Assembly (NCBI GenBank): GCA_023230985.1
Contig: JALNWH010000060.1
Coordinates: 1 to 11,637, forward strand
Source of the DNA: Bacillota bacterium
Lineage (GTDB): Bacteria; Bacillota; Clostridia; Lutisporales; Lutisporaceae
Direction of reading: 5' to 3'
Length of the DNA stretch: 11,637 nt
Shown: positions 1 through 6,778 of the stretch, one piece after another
How positions within the stretch are numbered: the stretch's first letter is position 1
Layout of the letters: each line of letters opens with the position of its first letter
Position numbers and translations under genes: made by a program
The notes under the pieces: generated by a model
Told to the model about the DNA's origin: nothing
The model's database searches: none
The model's input: only the letters and a program-made list of their open reading frames with translations

Positions 1-143
1 ATATTTGATTAAGATTGCGTTGTGGAAAGGCTTAGAATCTGTTAGCGCAGTGGAGGAATAGTTGCGTCAACTGTTTGAACAAAGTGAGTTTTGGCGCAAC
101 CCGGAACAAGCTTACAGATTATTAGCCTTGTAACTCAGCAATC
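1..143 (+). repeat. 143-bp structured dispersed repeat, copy 1
   Basis: This copy aligns without gaps to 2303-2445. It folds as a long imperfect hairpin. The outer pairs are GATTGC (13-18) with GCAATC (138-143). The middle stem joins 29-46 to 110-127. The inner stem is 61-70 with 91-100, ten pairs including one T-G wobble. Several differences from copy 2 keep the pairing intact (see findings), which suggests function as RNA. No protein is encoded. The DUF951 gene ends 22 bases to the right and reads toward the repeat on the other strand. The copy starts at the window edge, so its true left boundary is unknown. I do not recognise a named family. Confidence 0.85.
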
Positions 144-165
144 GTAGCAAATATAATAAACTACA

Positions 166-378
166 TTAGTCTTCCGATTCAACGGCCTTAACTACCTTCT
201 TAACAGACTTCTCAAATTTCACTCTAGGGAGCATTACTACCCTGCCGCAGCCAATGCACTTTATTTTAAAATCAGCACCTACTCTGGTAACTTCCCATTC
301 TTTACTGCCGCAAGGATGCACTTTTCTTGTTTCAACTATATCTCCCACATTAAATTTACGAGGATAATAAGCACTCAT
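166..378 (-). CDS. DUF951 family small protein
   Basis: This is a 70-residue soluble protein of unknown biochemical role. The sequence matches the DUF951 pattern: a GDIVE segment near residue 12, HPCGS at 22-25, an EWEV strand, GADFKIKC, then CGR and a basic C-terminal tail. C23, C41 and C44 could form part of a zinc-binding or other metal site, but only three cysteines are visible. The chosen ATG (376-378) has AGGTGG five bases upstream. A GTG at 385-387 would add three residues but overlaps that ribosome binding site, so it is less likely. The gene lies 36 bp downstream of the mscS stop and probably shares its transcript. In many Clostridia DUF951 sits beside mscS near the parAB or rpsF region, and this layout fits. 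The family call is firm; the function is unknown. Confidence 0.88.
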   Translation of the reverse strand: MSAYYPRKFNVGDIVETRKVHPCGSKEWEVTRVGADFKIKCIGCGRVVMLPRVKFEKSVKKVVKAVESED

Positions 379-414
379 AAACTCCACCTTCTTTTATATC
401 AAAATATATTTCTA

Positions 415-1230
415 TTATGTTCTGTTTACGATTCTTTTCGGATACGGAACCTCTATGCCGCCTTCCTGAAAAGCTTCTTTGATTTTCTTTCTAATACCGC
501 GTTCAACACCCCATTGATTTAATGGAAGGGTTTTGGCAATAATTCTTAGATTCACATCGGAATCACCAAAATTCGTGATACCTAAAACCTTTGGCTGTTC
601 CACAACTATATCACTATTATCCTCATAGTATTCATTACAAATACTACTGAGAATTTCAGTCGCTTTATTAATATCGGTTTCATAAGCTATCGCAACATCT
701 ATTATTGCTGTAGAATTACCTCTGCTATGATTTATAACGGTTTTTATATCCCCATTGGGAATTATGTGCAGATCACCCTTAAAAGATCGGATTTTTGTAG
801 TTCTAAGTCCCATATCTTCTACAGTGCCGGTAGCATCATCTATGCTGATATAATCGCCTACTGCATATTGATCTTCAAACAATATGAAAAATCCGGAAAT
901 AATATCTTTTACAAGATTCTGAGCACCAAAACCTATTGCAAGTCCCCCTAAACCGGCAGTAGCAAGAATTGATTCTGTCGGTATATTTAAAACATTCAAT
1001 ACCGATATCACCATTATAATATAAATCGTATATCTTAATAAACTCTTACTCAAACCAACCAGTGTGTTTGTCTTCTTTTCATCCATTCTCAGTTTTGGTG
1101 AAAATTTAAAAAAGTTATGAATCAGTCTGCTAAGCAGGCTTATTGCAAGCCTCCAAAATATAATTATAAAAAGTATTTTGATACCTATTTTAATATAATC
1201 ACCTGCGGACGAATAAGCCAAATCCAGCAA
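415..1230 (-). CDS. mscS: Small-conductance mechanosensitive channel, MscS family
   Basis: This is an inner-membrane channel that opens under membrane tension and releases solutes during hypo-osmotic shock. It has 271 residues, close to the usual 270-290 of short MscS proteins. Two membrane helices lie at about 13-36 and 62-82. The third, pore-lining helix at about 88-118 is rich in Gly and Ala (LGGLAIGFGAQNLVKDIISG). The cytoplasmic beta domain follows (GDYI, GTVEDMGLRTT, IIPNG at 156-160), then an alpha/beta domain. The start is TTG at 1228-1230. GGGGAG lies seven bases upstream, and the nearest upstream ATG is followed at once by a stop, so TTG is the best choice. It lies 57 bp downstream of yedF and 36 bp upstream of the DUF951 start, probably in one operon. 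Confidence 0.93.
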   Translation of the reverse strand: MLDLAYSSAGDYIKIGIKILFIIIFWRLAISLLSRLIHNFFKFSPKLRMDEKKTNTLVGLSKSLLRYTIYIIMVISVLNVLNIPTESILATAGLGGLAIGFGAQNLVKDIISGFFILFEDQYAVGDYISIDDATGTVEDMGLRTTKIRSFKGDLHIIPNGDIKTVINHSRGNSTAIIDVAIAYETDINKATEILSSICNEYYEDNSDIVVEQPKVLGITNFGDSDVNLRIIAKTLPLNQWGVERGIRKKIKEAFQEGGIEVPYPKRIVNRT

Positions 1231-1287
1231 TTACATTCTCCCCTTTCTAAACAGTCTTCCTATTAATATAGTACGGTTTGCTCGTAT

Positions 1288-1902
1288 TTAGCCAAAGATT
1301 ATCGTCTTTTCGCTATTATGCATTGCTTCCACTATGGAGTACATATTACCTACTAGGCCTACTTTTAAACTTTCATTAAGCCCATAATAATCAAGACATG
1401 TACCGCAGCTTATTATTTCCACGCCCAATTCATCAAGCTTCATAACACTATCTAATACTGCGGACCCTTCAGTAACAAGTCTTACTCCTCCATTTAGAAA
1501 AATAACTGTCTTTGGCAAAGGTGATACTTCGGTAAGGGCATAGATATAACTCTTCATTAATACGTCACCTAAAACATCATCACCGCTGCCCATTTTTTCG
1601 CCTTCTATTACAATCACTATACCATTTTTATCTGTCTTTTCCTCCGCTTTAAGATCTTTATCAAGTTCCATAATCTCTTTTTTAGAATCAAAGTCTTTAG
1701 TTATTTTAATAAAATATAAATCTTCCTTTTCTTCTATAAAATATTTCAGATTTAAATTCGCTGCCAGCCTGCTCACATTCTCCTTAGCAATATAATTATC
1801 AACGATTGTCATTACTTGACCTTCTCCAATTTCTTCTAAAGCTTTTTTCGTTAATATCACCGGTTGAGGACATTGCAATCCCCTTGCATCTATCTCTTTC
1901 AT
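1288..1902 (-). CDS. yedF: YedF family sulfurtransferase-like protein (TusA-like plus DsrE-like domains)
   Basis: This is a 204-residue cytosolic protein. The N-terminal TusA/SirA-like domain (about 1-70) carries the CPxP motif, with C11 as the probable sulfur or selenium acceptor. The C-terminal domain (about 93-204) resembles the DsrE/F fold and has a C-x-x-C pair at 166 and 169 (SCGTC). This two-domain form is the one called selenium metabolism protein YedF, often found near selD or DUF3343 genes. No such partner is present here, so a selenium role is inferred only from the family. The ATG at 1900-1902 follows AAAGGAGAG at normal spacing. An upstream ATG at 1942-1944 would add 14 residues but would place the SD inside the coding region. 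It is the first gene of the yedF-mscS-DUF951 set. Confidence 0.85.
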   Translation of the reverse strand: MKEIDARGLQCPQPVILTKKALEEIGEGQVMTIVDNYIAKENVSRLAANLNLKYFIEEKEDLYFIKITKDFDSKKEIMELDKDLKAEEKTDKNGIVIVIEGEKMGSGDDVLGDVLMKSYIYALTEVSPLPKTVIFLNGGVRLVTEGSAVLDSVMKLDELGVEIISCGTCLDYYGLNESLKVGLVGNMYSIVEAMHNSEKTIIFG

Positions 1903-1942
1903 ATAAATCTCTCCTTTAATAAAAGCTAAGCCTTTACATAAC

Positions 1943-1948
1943 ATTATA
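1943..1948 (-). promoter_or_regulatory. Probable -10 element for the yedF-mscS-DUF951 operon
   Basis: A perfect TATAAT hexamer on the minus strand lies about 41 bases upstream of the yedF ATG. The region 17 bases further up reads TTACTA, a poor match to TTGACA. The spacing gives a leader of roughly 35 bases that includes the ribosome binding site. The call rests on the -10 match and position only. Confidence 0.45.
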
Positions 1949-2105
1949 TAATGAAACGATAATTTTAGTAATGTTAAAAACCAAATAATGAAAACAATAA
2001 CCTTTTTTAATAAAAACTAATTGATAAATATAATTGATTTTCTTAATAAAATACATGAGTTATATAATATATATTATTAATGAATTAATTTAATTAACTT
2101 ACGCA

Positions 2106-2134
2106 TTGACATTATTAATAAACAATATTAAAAT
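2106..2134 (+). promoter_or_regulatory. Near-consensus sigma-A promoter facing the repeat cluster
   Basis: A perfect TTGACA (2106-2111) is followed after exactly 17 bases by TAAAAT (2129-2134), five of six matches to TATAAT. Transcription would start near 2141 and run rightward through the structured repeats toward the DUF2089 gene at 2679. That would give either a separate non-coding RNA or a leader of about 540 bases. The surrounding DNA is so AT-rich that chance -10 matches are common, but a perfect -35 at optimal spacing is not. Confidence 0.6.
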
Positions 2135-2185
2135 ATTAATTAATAAAGAATGTGAAAGCATATATAGAATATTGAGAGAGTCGCA

Positions 2186-2272
2186 TATACAGATTCTATA
2201 CACTGGTCACTGAATTGCTAGTATTCCTTTTGGGTCAAGATCCTTCGGCTAGTGCCTCAGGATGACTGTATA
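2186..2272 (+). repeat. REP-like palindromic element
   Basis: A central hairpin pairs ATCCT (2240-2244) with AGGAT (2259-2263). Below its loop GGC (2247-2249) pairs with GCC (2254-2256) across a symmetric TC/TC internal loop. Outer arms TATACAG (2186-2192) and CTGTATA (2266-2272) pair perfectly. The core resembles the CCTTCGGCT...CCTCAGGATGAC intergenic repeat I recall from many bacterial genomes, but no second copy is visible here, so dispersal is inferred. Confidence 0.55.
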
Positions 2273-2302
2273 CGAAAGGCATGGGATGATAATAAAGCTT
2301 AT

Positions 2303-2445
2303 ATATTTGATTAAGATTGCGTTGTGGAAAGATTTAAAATCTGTTAGTGCAGTGGAGGATTAGTTGCGTCAACTGTTTGAGCGAAGCGAGTTTTGACGCA
2401 ACCCGTAGCAAGCTTACAGATTGTTAATCTTGGAACTCAGCAATC
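2303..2445 (+). repeat. 143-bp structured dispersed repeat, copy 2
   Basis: This copy aligns base for base with 1-143 over its full length. The inner stem 2363-2372 with 2393-2402 is a perfect ten-pair stem (GTTGCGTCAA with TTGACGCAAC). The middle stem pairs 2331-2348 with 2412-2429, and the outer GATTGC/GCAATC arms close the structure. It lies about 160 bases downstream of the predicted start of the promoter at 2106-2134, in the orientation in which its G-U wobbles are allowed. It could be a non-autonomous mobile element (MITE-like) or a structured RNA repeat. Confidence 0.85.
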
Positions 2446-2470
2446 GAATCAAATGATATATGCTTTGATG

Positions 2471-2621
2471 ATAAGACATAAACTTTCTCGTAGATGCCGT
2501 AATGTATATTATACGGGCAGCATTGTGAAGAAACAAGTAGGTTTAGAAGTTTAGGTTTCGTAACTCTGCTGCTGTAGAATATACACCGGCATAAAGAACG
2601 GGCTTTATCGTATATGCCGTA
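2471..2621 (+). repeat. Hairpin flanked by 31-bp direct repeats
   Basis: Imperfect direct repeats at 2471-2501 and 2591-2621 are offset by exactly 120 bases. Their 3' halves (2483-2501 and 2603-2621) match at 17 of 19 positions, including TCGTA and ATGCCGTA. Between them, 2504-2522 pairs with 2567-2584 to form a stem of about 17 pairs with one mismatch and one bulged G. Inside it GAAAC (2530-2534) pairs with GTTTC (2555-2559). The right repeat also forms a small hairpin, ATAAAG (2591-2596) with CTTTAT (2603-2608). It may be another small palindromic element; no family is recognised. Confidence 0.6.
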
Positions 2622-2678
2622 TGCCAAAACTACTATATAACCTATAGAAACAAATATATTATACAAGGAGTTGATTTC

Positions 2679-3041
2679 ATGAAAAATGAAGTAATAGGAA
2701 AGTGCCCGGTTTGCTCCAATGACCTTGAAGTTGTGCGACTTAGCTGTAACTCCTGCGGTACTGTAGTTGAAGGAAATTTCCGTCTATGTAAATTTTGTTA
2801 CTTGACAAAAGAACAAAAAGACTTTGCAGAAATCTTTATTAAAAATAGAGGCAATATAAAAGAAATAGAAAAGGACCTGGGAATTTCCTATCCAACTGTA
2901 AAAAACAAACTGGAAAACCTCATTCAAGCCCTTGGGTATAAAAGCGAACCGCAAAAAGACAGCTACAAAAAGGAAATACTGGAAAAGCTTAATAATGGCG
3001 AAATAACTGCAGAAGAAGCTATTGTCCTTTTAAACGAATAG
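2679..3041 (+). CDS. DUF2089 family zinc-ribbon/HTH regulator
   Basis: This is a 120-residue cytosolic protein, probably DNA-binding. The N-terminal part has three cysteine pairs (C9/C12, C23/C26, C37/C40), a treble-clef or zinc-ribbon pattern. A helix-turn-helix follows at about 57-82 (GNIKEIEKDLGISYPTVKNKLENL). The C-terminal helical hairpin at about 97-119 matches the N-terminus of the next protein (11 identities in 19 residues). This order fits the DUF2089 family. The ATG at 2679 has AAGGAG upstream at normal spacing. The stop is 11 bases before the DUF4097 start, and the DUF4097 ribosome binding site begins at the last base of this stop codon, so the two are probably translated together. 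The target genes are unknown; a role in envelope stress is inferred from the partner. Confidence 0.85.
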   Translation: MKNEVIGKCPVCSNDLEVVRLSCNSCGTVVEGNFRLCKFCYLTKEQKDFAEIFIKNRGNIKEIEKDLGISYPTVKNKLENLIQALGYKSEPQKDSYKKEILEKLNNGEITAEEAIVLLNE

Positions 3042-3052
3042 GAGGTATGAAA

Positions 3053-4204
3053 ATGGAAGAAAAATTATTAATATTAAAAATGTTGGAAGAAGGAAAGATT
3101 ACATCCGAAGAAGCAATGAAACTTTTAGAAACCTTTGATAAAGAAGACACCGGCAGTAAAACATATGAAAAAGAAAAAGACACAACAACCCACAAACTCA
3201 ACCAAACGATAAATGAATTTAGCAAAAAGGCGGAAAAACTGGCTGATAAACTAGGTCCGGATTTTATCTCAAAAGTAGAAAACGTCAGCTCTGATTTTGC
3301 GGAAGCAGCTGTCAAATTTGCAGATAAATTAGTAAACTATCTAGGCACCGGAATTAGCAGTATTGATAAATATAACAGTATAACTAAAGAATATACTTTT
3401 CCTATCACAAAGGAAGATGCAAAAATACAAATAAAAACACAAAACATTAAAGTTTATATGAAAAATACTGATTCGGAAGAAGTAAAAATGAAACTTAAAC
3501 TTAATCTTTATGAGGAAGAAGCAGATATTGATAAATATATTAACCTTGAATCCAATGAAGAATTATTAAACCTTACCACCGATTATCCTTCTAAAATATG
3601 GGGAAAACTTGATATTTCCATACCTAATAATATAAAAGAAGTTTTCGTAGAAACAACAAACGCAAAATGTGAATTTAACGATATAATAACCTCAGGATTG
3701 AGATGCATAACATCTAACGGTAAAATAGAAGTTAATGGATGTGAAACAGATTTAATGAACTTGAAAACCAACAATGCAAAAATACAGATTGAAGATACTA
3801 CTGCTTTAGAAGCCATAATGGAAACTACAAATGCAAATATTGAAATAGAAAACTCTTCATTTGATGATTTAAAATCAAATACCACTAATAACGGTATTTA
3901 CTTAGTAAACTTTGATTCTAAAAAAGAAGGAGAAGCAAGCTATGACTTACAAACAACCAATGGAAAAATTCGAATCTCCTTACCAAAAACAGAAATTGAT
4001 GAAACTGCACACAAAATAAATGCCAAAACCTCATTGGGAAATATTCACATTATACAACTGGATCCGGCATATAGCATTGATAGACATGATGGAAACATGA
4101 AAGAAGAAGCTACAGTTATCAGTCAAAACTTTGAGCAAGCAAAAAAGAAAATCAAAATTAATGCAATAACAACTAATTCATCTATTACCATATTAAAAAA
4201 CTAA
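3053..4204 (+). CDS. DUF4097 family protein with N-terminal SHOCT-like module
   Basis: This is a 383-residue protein without a visible signal peptide. Residues 1-27 form a short helical hairpin of the kind seen at the start of YvlB-like proteins. Residues 45-85 are charged and helical. From about 115 to the end are repeated short strands rich in T, N and K (TTNAK, TSNGKIEVNG, TNNAKIQIED, TTNANIEIE, TTNGKIRI), typical of the DUF4097 beta-helix, about one rung per 20 residues. The ATG at 3053 sits seven bases after GGAGG; the ATG at 3047 is only one base from it and is unlikely. In Bacillus, DUF4097 proteins occur with Lia or Psp-like membrane stress genes, and a LiaF-like gene converges here. 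The exact role is unknown. Confidence 0.82.
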   Translation: MEEKLLILKMLEEGKITSEEAMKLLETFDKEDTGSKTYEKEKDTTTHKLNQTINEFSKKAEKLADKLGPDFISKVENVSSDFAEAAVKFADKLVNYLGTGISSIDKYNSITKEYTFPITKEDAKIQIKTQNIKVYMKNTDSEEVKMKLKLNLYEEEADIDKYINLESNEELLNLTTDYPSKIWGKLDISIPNNIKEVFVETTNAKCEFNDIITSGLRCITSNGKIEVNGCETDLMNLKTNNAKIQIEDTTALEAIMETTNANIEIENSSFDDLKSNTTNNGIYLVNFDSKKEGEASYDLQTTNGKIRISLPKTEIDETAHKINAKTSLGNIHIIQLDPAYSIDRHDGNMKEEATVISQNFEQAKKKIKINAITTNSSITILKN

Positions 4205-4219
4205 AAAGCTATATACTAT

Positions 4220-4255
4220 ACAATGCGGGTCGGCAGGACTACCGGCTCGTATTGT
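4220..4255 (+). terminator. Terminator-like hairpin after the DUF4097 gene
   Basis: Bases 4220-4233 pair with 4242-4255 over 14 positions around an 8-base loop, followed by TCTTTA. Three of the pairs (4225-4250, 4228-4247, 4230-4245) are G-U only when the plus strand is transcribed; on the minus strand they become C-A mismatches. The hairpin therefore serves the DUF4097 transcript better than the converging LiaF-like transcript. The T-tract is short, so termination may be partial. Confidence 0.65.
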
Positions 4256-4260
4256 CTTTA

Positions 4261-4893
4261 CTAGCCTCTCCTTTTTCTTATCCGTTTAAAAATTAGTATT
4301 AACCCGAAAGCCACTAAAGCAGAAGGCCATATATACCTAAAATATTTTAGCAGCTTCCAATTCAAAACTCCATAATTGAACCCTAACAGCAAAATACCCG
4401 TCAGATTCAACATAGTGCCAATAACTAAAGGCCAATCACCTTCACCATATAATGCTATAAAGTAAATGGAGTAAAAAGCCATTCCCAGCAATATAAAGAA
4501 ACAAGGCCAAAGTCTTGTATCATCATAATGATTTATCAGGAATAAATATAACCCTAAAGAAATAAGAATTACACCGGAAGTCAAAAACCCAATACTTTTA
4601 TTTGAAAAGTATGAAATCGCAAATACCAATCCAATAAAAACTAAAAGAATCTCGCCCATTCTATCAAAGCTAAATATATTTAAGTCTCTTAAAATATATA
4701 AAGTGCCTGATGCTACTAAAATAAGTCCGATTAATAAAAAAGAATTCTGCTTCCTCGCAGAGGATAAACATAAAAAGAAAATCCCAATAATAACTGTAAC
4801 AAGCCTACCGGGCATAATATTAAAATTTTTAAATATTATTATTATTCCAAACAATATAAACAAAATTCCTAAAAACGAAACTTTTCTTTTCAT
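4261..4893 (-). CDS. LiaF-like (DUF5668-type) polytopic membrane protein
   Basis: This is a 210-residue integral membrane protein with about seven or eight hydrophobic segments separated by short loops, and a basic C-terminal tail (KRIRKRRG). The segments repeat a pattern of glycine-containing helices (GILFILFGIIIIFKN, LLIGLILVASGTLYILR, GVILISLGLYLFLI) typical of the LiaI/LiaF membrane region. The soluble C-terminal domain of true LiaF is absent. The ATG at 4891-4893 starts one base after the cvpA-like stop. Its ribosome binding site, GGAGGAGGA, doubles as the three C-terminal glycine codons of the upstream protein, so translation is tightly coupled. It is the last gene of the operon. A sensing or envelope role is inferred. 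Confidence 0.68.
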   Translation of the reverse strand: MKRKVSFLGILFILFGIIIIFKNFNIMPGRLVTVIIGIFFLCLSSARKQNSFLLIGLILVASGTLYILRDLNIFSFDRMGEILLVFIGLVFAISYFSNKSIGFLTSGVILISLGLYLFLINHYDDTRLWPCFFILLGMAFYSIYFIALYGEGDWPLVIGTMLNLTGILLLGFNYGVLNWKLLKYFRYIWPSALVAFGLILIFKRIRKRRG

Positions 4894-4894
4894 T

Positions 4895-5548
4895 CTAAAT
4901 TCCTCCTCCGGATGATGAAATTGCAATCTTCGTATTTTCCAATATCCATTTCAAAACAAAATTATAAGAATAGAAGTATGCGGAAAACGCTGATTCATCT
5001 ATGCCTTTGCTTATAAAATCAAAATTGTTGAATACAGACATAGGGGTTATTATAGTAAAGACAATAAATAGAATAATCACCGATCCTATAAAACCTAGTA
5101 TTGCACCGCCCATATAATTTAAAACATTTAAAATCGGAAGTTTAAAAACCTCTTTTAACAATAACTCTAATAGCAAAATACAAACCCTAATTATAAAAAA
5201 AGTAAAAATCAGTGCTATTGTATTAACTATCACCATGCTTATATAGTTTGAAAAACCATCAACCACTGTTTCAATCGGTACCATCATATTAAAAACTTCC
5301 ATGAATCCGGTATTAAAACTATCACTGCTAAAACTCTTTTTTAACAGAAATTCATTTATAGAAGTTACAATCATAGTATTATTAATGATAAAACCGGCTA
5401 CATGACCGTAATACAATTTAGTTATGATTATTGAAGCTATTAAACCAATGAATTTAAACAAACTATGAATGAGTCCTCTCGCAGCACCATAGAGAATATT
5501 AATTACAACGAAGATTAAAATTAAATAATCCAACCAATTCAAATCCAT
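4895..5548 (-). CDS. CvpA family membrane protein
   Basis: This is a 217-residue membrane protein. The N-terminus (NWLDYLILIFVVINILYGAARGLI) is the hallmark CvpA opening: a D-Y/L helix followed by the G-x-x-RG turn near residues 21-25. Four membrane helices are visible at about 5-22, 27-50, 97-122 and 147-172. CvpA was first linked to colicin V production; in other bacteria the family is tied to envelope integrity. ATG at 5546-5548 was chosen because GGGGTG lies about five bases upstream; the frame is open further upstream to a TTG at 5564-5566. It starts 28 bp after the propeller gene stop and ends one base before the LiaF-like start. The C-terminal SSSGGG stretch is dictated by the downstream ribosome binding site. 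Confidence 0.8.
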   Translation of the reverse strand: MDLNWLDYLILIFVVINILYGAARGLIHSLFKFIGLIASIIITKLYYGHVAGFIINNTMIVTSINEFLLKKSFSSDSFNTGFMEVFNMMVPIETVVDGFSNYISMVIVNTIALIFTFFIIRVCILLLELLLKEVFKLPILNVLNYMGGAILGFIGSVIILFIVFTIITPMSVFNNFDFISKGIDESAFSAYFYSYNFVLKWILENTKIAISSSGGGI

Positions 5549-5576
5549 TCTTACACCCCAAAACAACTATTTCATC

Positions 5577-6641
5577 TTAATTTGTTAATTTAATTAATTT
5601 CCTGTTGGAAATCACGTATACACTATCATCATATATATAAGCGCTATTTATATCAAAGCTTGATTCAAATAATTCTGTTATCCTGCCATGTTTGTTTGCA
5701 ACGGTAAGACTGTCTTCATTAAAAAGTATATATTCATCACTGGCTGCAAAAATGCCATCTATCCCATCACTAACCGCTGAAGTGCCAAGTTGGTTTAAAT
5801 TCATATCATAGGTATATATTTCATAATAATTATTTTCTTTAGTTATGATTACTAATAAAGATTTTGAAATAGCAATATTACTGATAGTTTTCGCCAGAGA
5901 AATCTCCTTTAGTAAATTTCCTTTTAAATTATATTTTTTCGCAGAATCCTCGCTAATTATAATAATACTATCCTTTGAAACATATTTTAATTTTGGAACT
6001 AAAATACTGTCATAATTAACCGCCCACTCTATTTCTCCCTTGACATTATATGTAGCAACTTTGCTTAAAACCTTTTCCAGCGAAACATCCAACAAGGATA
6101 GGGTAAAATATTTATCTGAAGAAGTGCTGAATGAAATAATATGAGCCTTATCAATTATACCATCACAAGACTTTATACCTTCTGTACTGAAAATTTCAAA
6201 TGTATTATGTTCCTGCCAATTATACTGTATTACAAAATACTTGCCTCCATCTGAAATTACTGATGCCGGTGTATATGGCATATCATACTGCCACAACTTT
6301 TTACCTGACTTACTTATAACGAAAATATGGTTCTTTTCAGTAATAATCAGAAAATCCGAACCGCAAACTTTAATGTCCTTAATAGTACTTTCCAGTTGAA
6401 AGCTCCACAGGTTTTTCCCGTCAATGCCTCTTGCTTTTATATTAAATCCTTCTCCTTCAATCAATATCCCATTATCGCACAGAACGATACTATTATTGGA
6501 AGCAGGACTGACTTGTGACAATACCTTAAGTCTTTTTACCTTTTTATCTGCCAGTGCCAAATCACTATTTCTAATCCATAAAAACAAAGAAAATACGATA
6601 ATAATTATAACAATATATATAAAAACTTTTCTTATCTTCAT
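5577..6641 (-). CDS. Membrane-anchored beta-propeller protein (DUF5711/PQQ-like)
   Basis: This is a protein of about 354 residues with a basic N-terminus and one membrane helix at about 6-22, then a long extracytoplasmic region. The outer part repeats strands of the form G-x-x-LWSFQ, SGKKLWQYD, GEIEWAV and GNLLKEI, the blade pattern of PQQ-type propellers. DUF5711 proteins of this length occur next to cvpA in Clostridia, which matches. It is the first gene of the propeller-cvpA-LiaF-like operon. The start is uncertain: ATG at 6639-6641 is 14 bases from a perfect AAAGGAGG (6656-6663), unusually far, and an in-frame ATT at 6645-6647 sits at the ideal 8 bases. No enzyme active site is visible, so a scaffold or binding role is likelier than catalysis. 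Confidence 0.72.
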   Translation of the reverse strand: MKIRKVFIYIVIIIIVFSLFLWIRNSDLALADKKVKRLKVLSQVSPASNNSIVLCDNGILIEGEGFNIKARGIDGKNLWSFQLESTIKDIKVCGSDFLIITEKNHIFVISKSGKKLWQYDMPYTPASVISDGGKYFVIQYNWQEHNTFEIFSTEGIKSCDGIIDKAHIISFSTSSDKYFTLSLLDVSLEKVLSKVATYNVKGEIEWAVNYDSILVPKLKYVSKDSIIIISEDSAKKYNLKGNLLKEISLAKTISNIAISKSLLVIITKENNYYEIYTYDMNLNQLGTSAVSDGIDGIFAASDEYILFNEDSLTVANKHGRITELFESSFDINSAYIYDDSVYVISNRKLIKLTN

Positions 6642-6683
6642 TGGAATCGTATTATCCTCCTTTATCAAAGAAATAATTGCTGT

Positions 6684-6762
6684 TTAGACCCTCTGCTCTG
6701 AAGCTTTAGCTAAAAGATCTATCCGCCAAAGCATAAGACTCTTCGCTATCGGAATGGTCTAA
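6684..6762 (-). repeat. Structured leader or palindromic element upstream of the propeller operon
   Basis: TTAGACC (6684-6690) pairs perfectly with GGTCTAA (6756-6762). Inside are a 10-base palindrome, TTTAGCTAAA, at about 6704-6713, and short complementary arms including TCCG with CGGA. It lies between the putative -10 at 6779-6784 and the propeller gene, so it would form the leader RNA. It could equally be a dispersed palindromic repeat. It matches no riboswitch I recognise. Confidence 0.45.
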
Positions 6763-6778
6763 TATACCTATCAACCTA

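Larger units (their letters stand above)
1903..2678. other. 776-bp gene-free, repeat-rich intergenic region
   Basis: No credible gene lies between yedF and the DUF2089 gene, which are divergent. Bases 1950-2160 are extremely AT-rich and contain a near-consensus plus-strand promoter. Bases 2186-2272 hold a REP-like hairpin, 2303-2445 the second copy of the 143-bp repeat, and 2471-2621 a direct-repeat-flanked hairpin. An 80-codon minus-strand open frame (2424-2666) overlaps these repeats but lacks recognisable protein features. Confidence 0.8.

Noticed and set aside
2376..2393. Mirror-symmetric TTTGAGCGAAGCGAGTTT in the loop of repeat copy 2
   Set aside because: The symmetry is lost in copy 1, whereas the base-pairing is kept, so the mirror pattern is probably coincidental.
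2424..2666. 80-codon minus-strand open frame within the repeat cluster
   Set aside because: It overlaps the end of the 143-bp repeat and the direct-repeat hairpin, has no protein family features, and no evident ribosome binding site.
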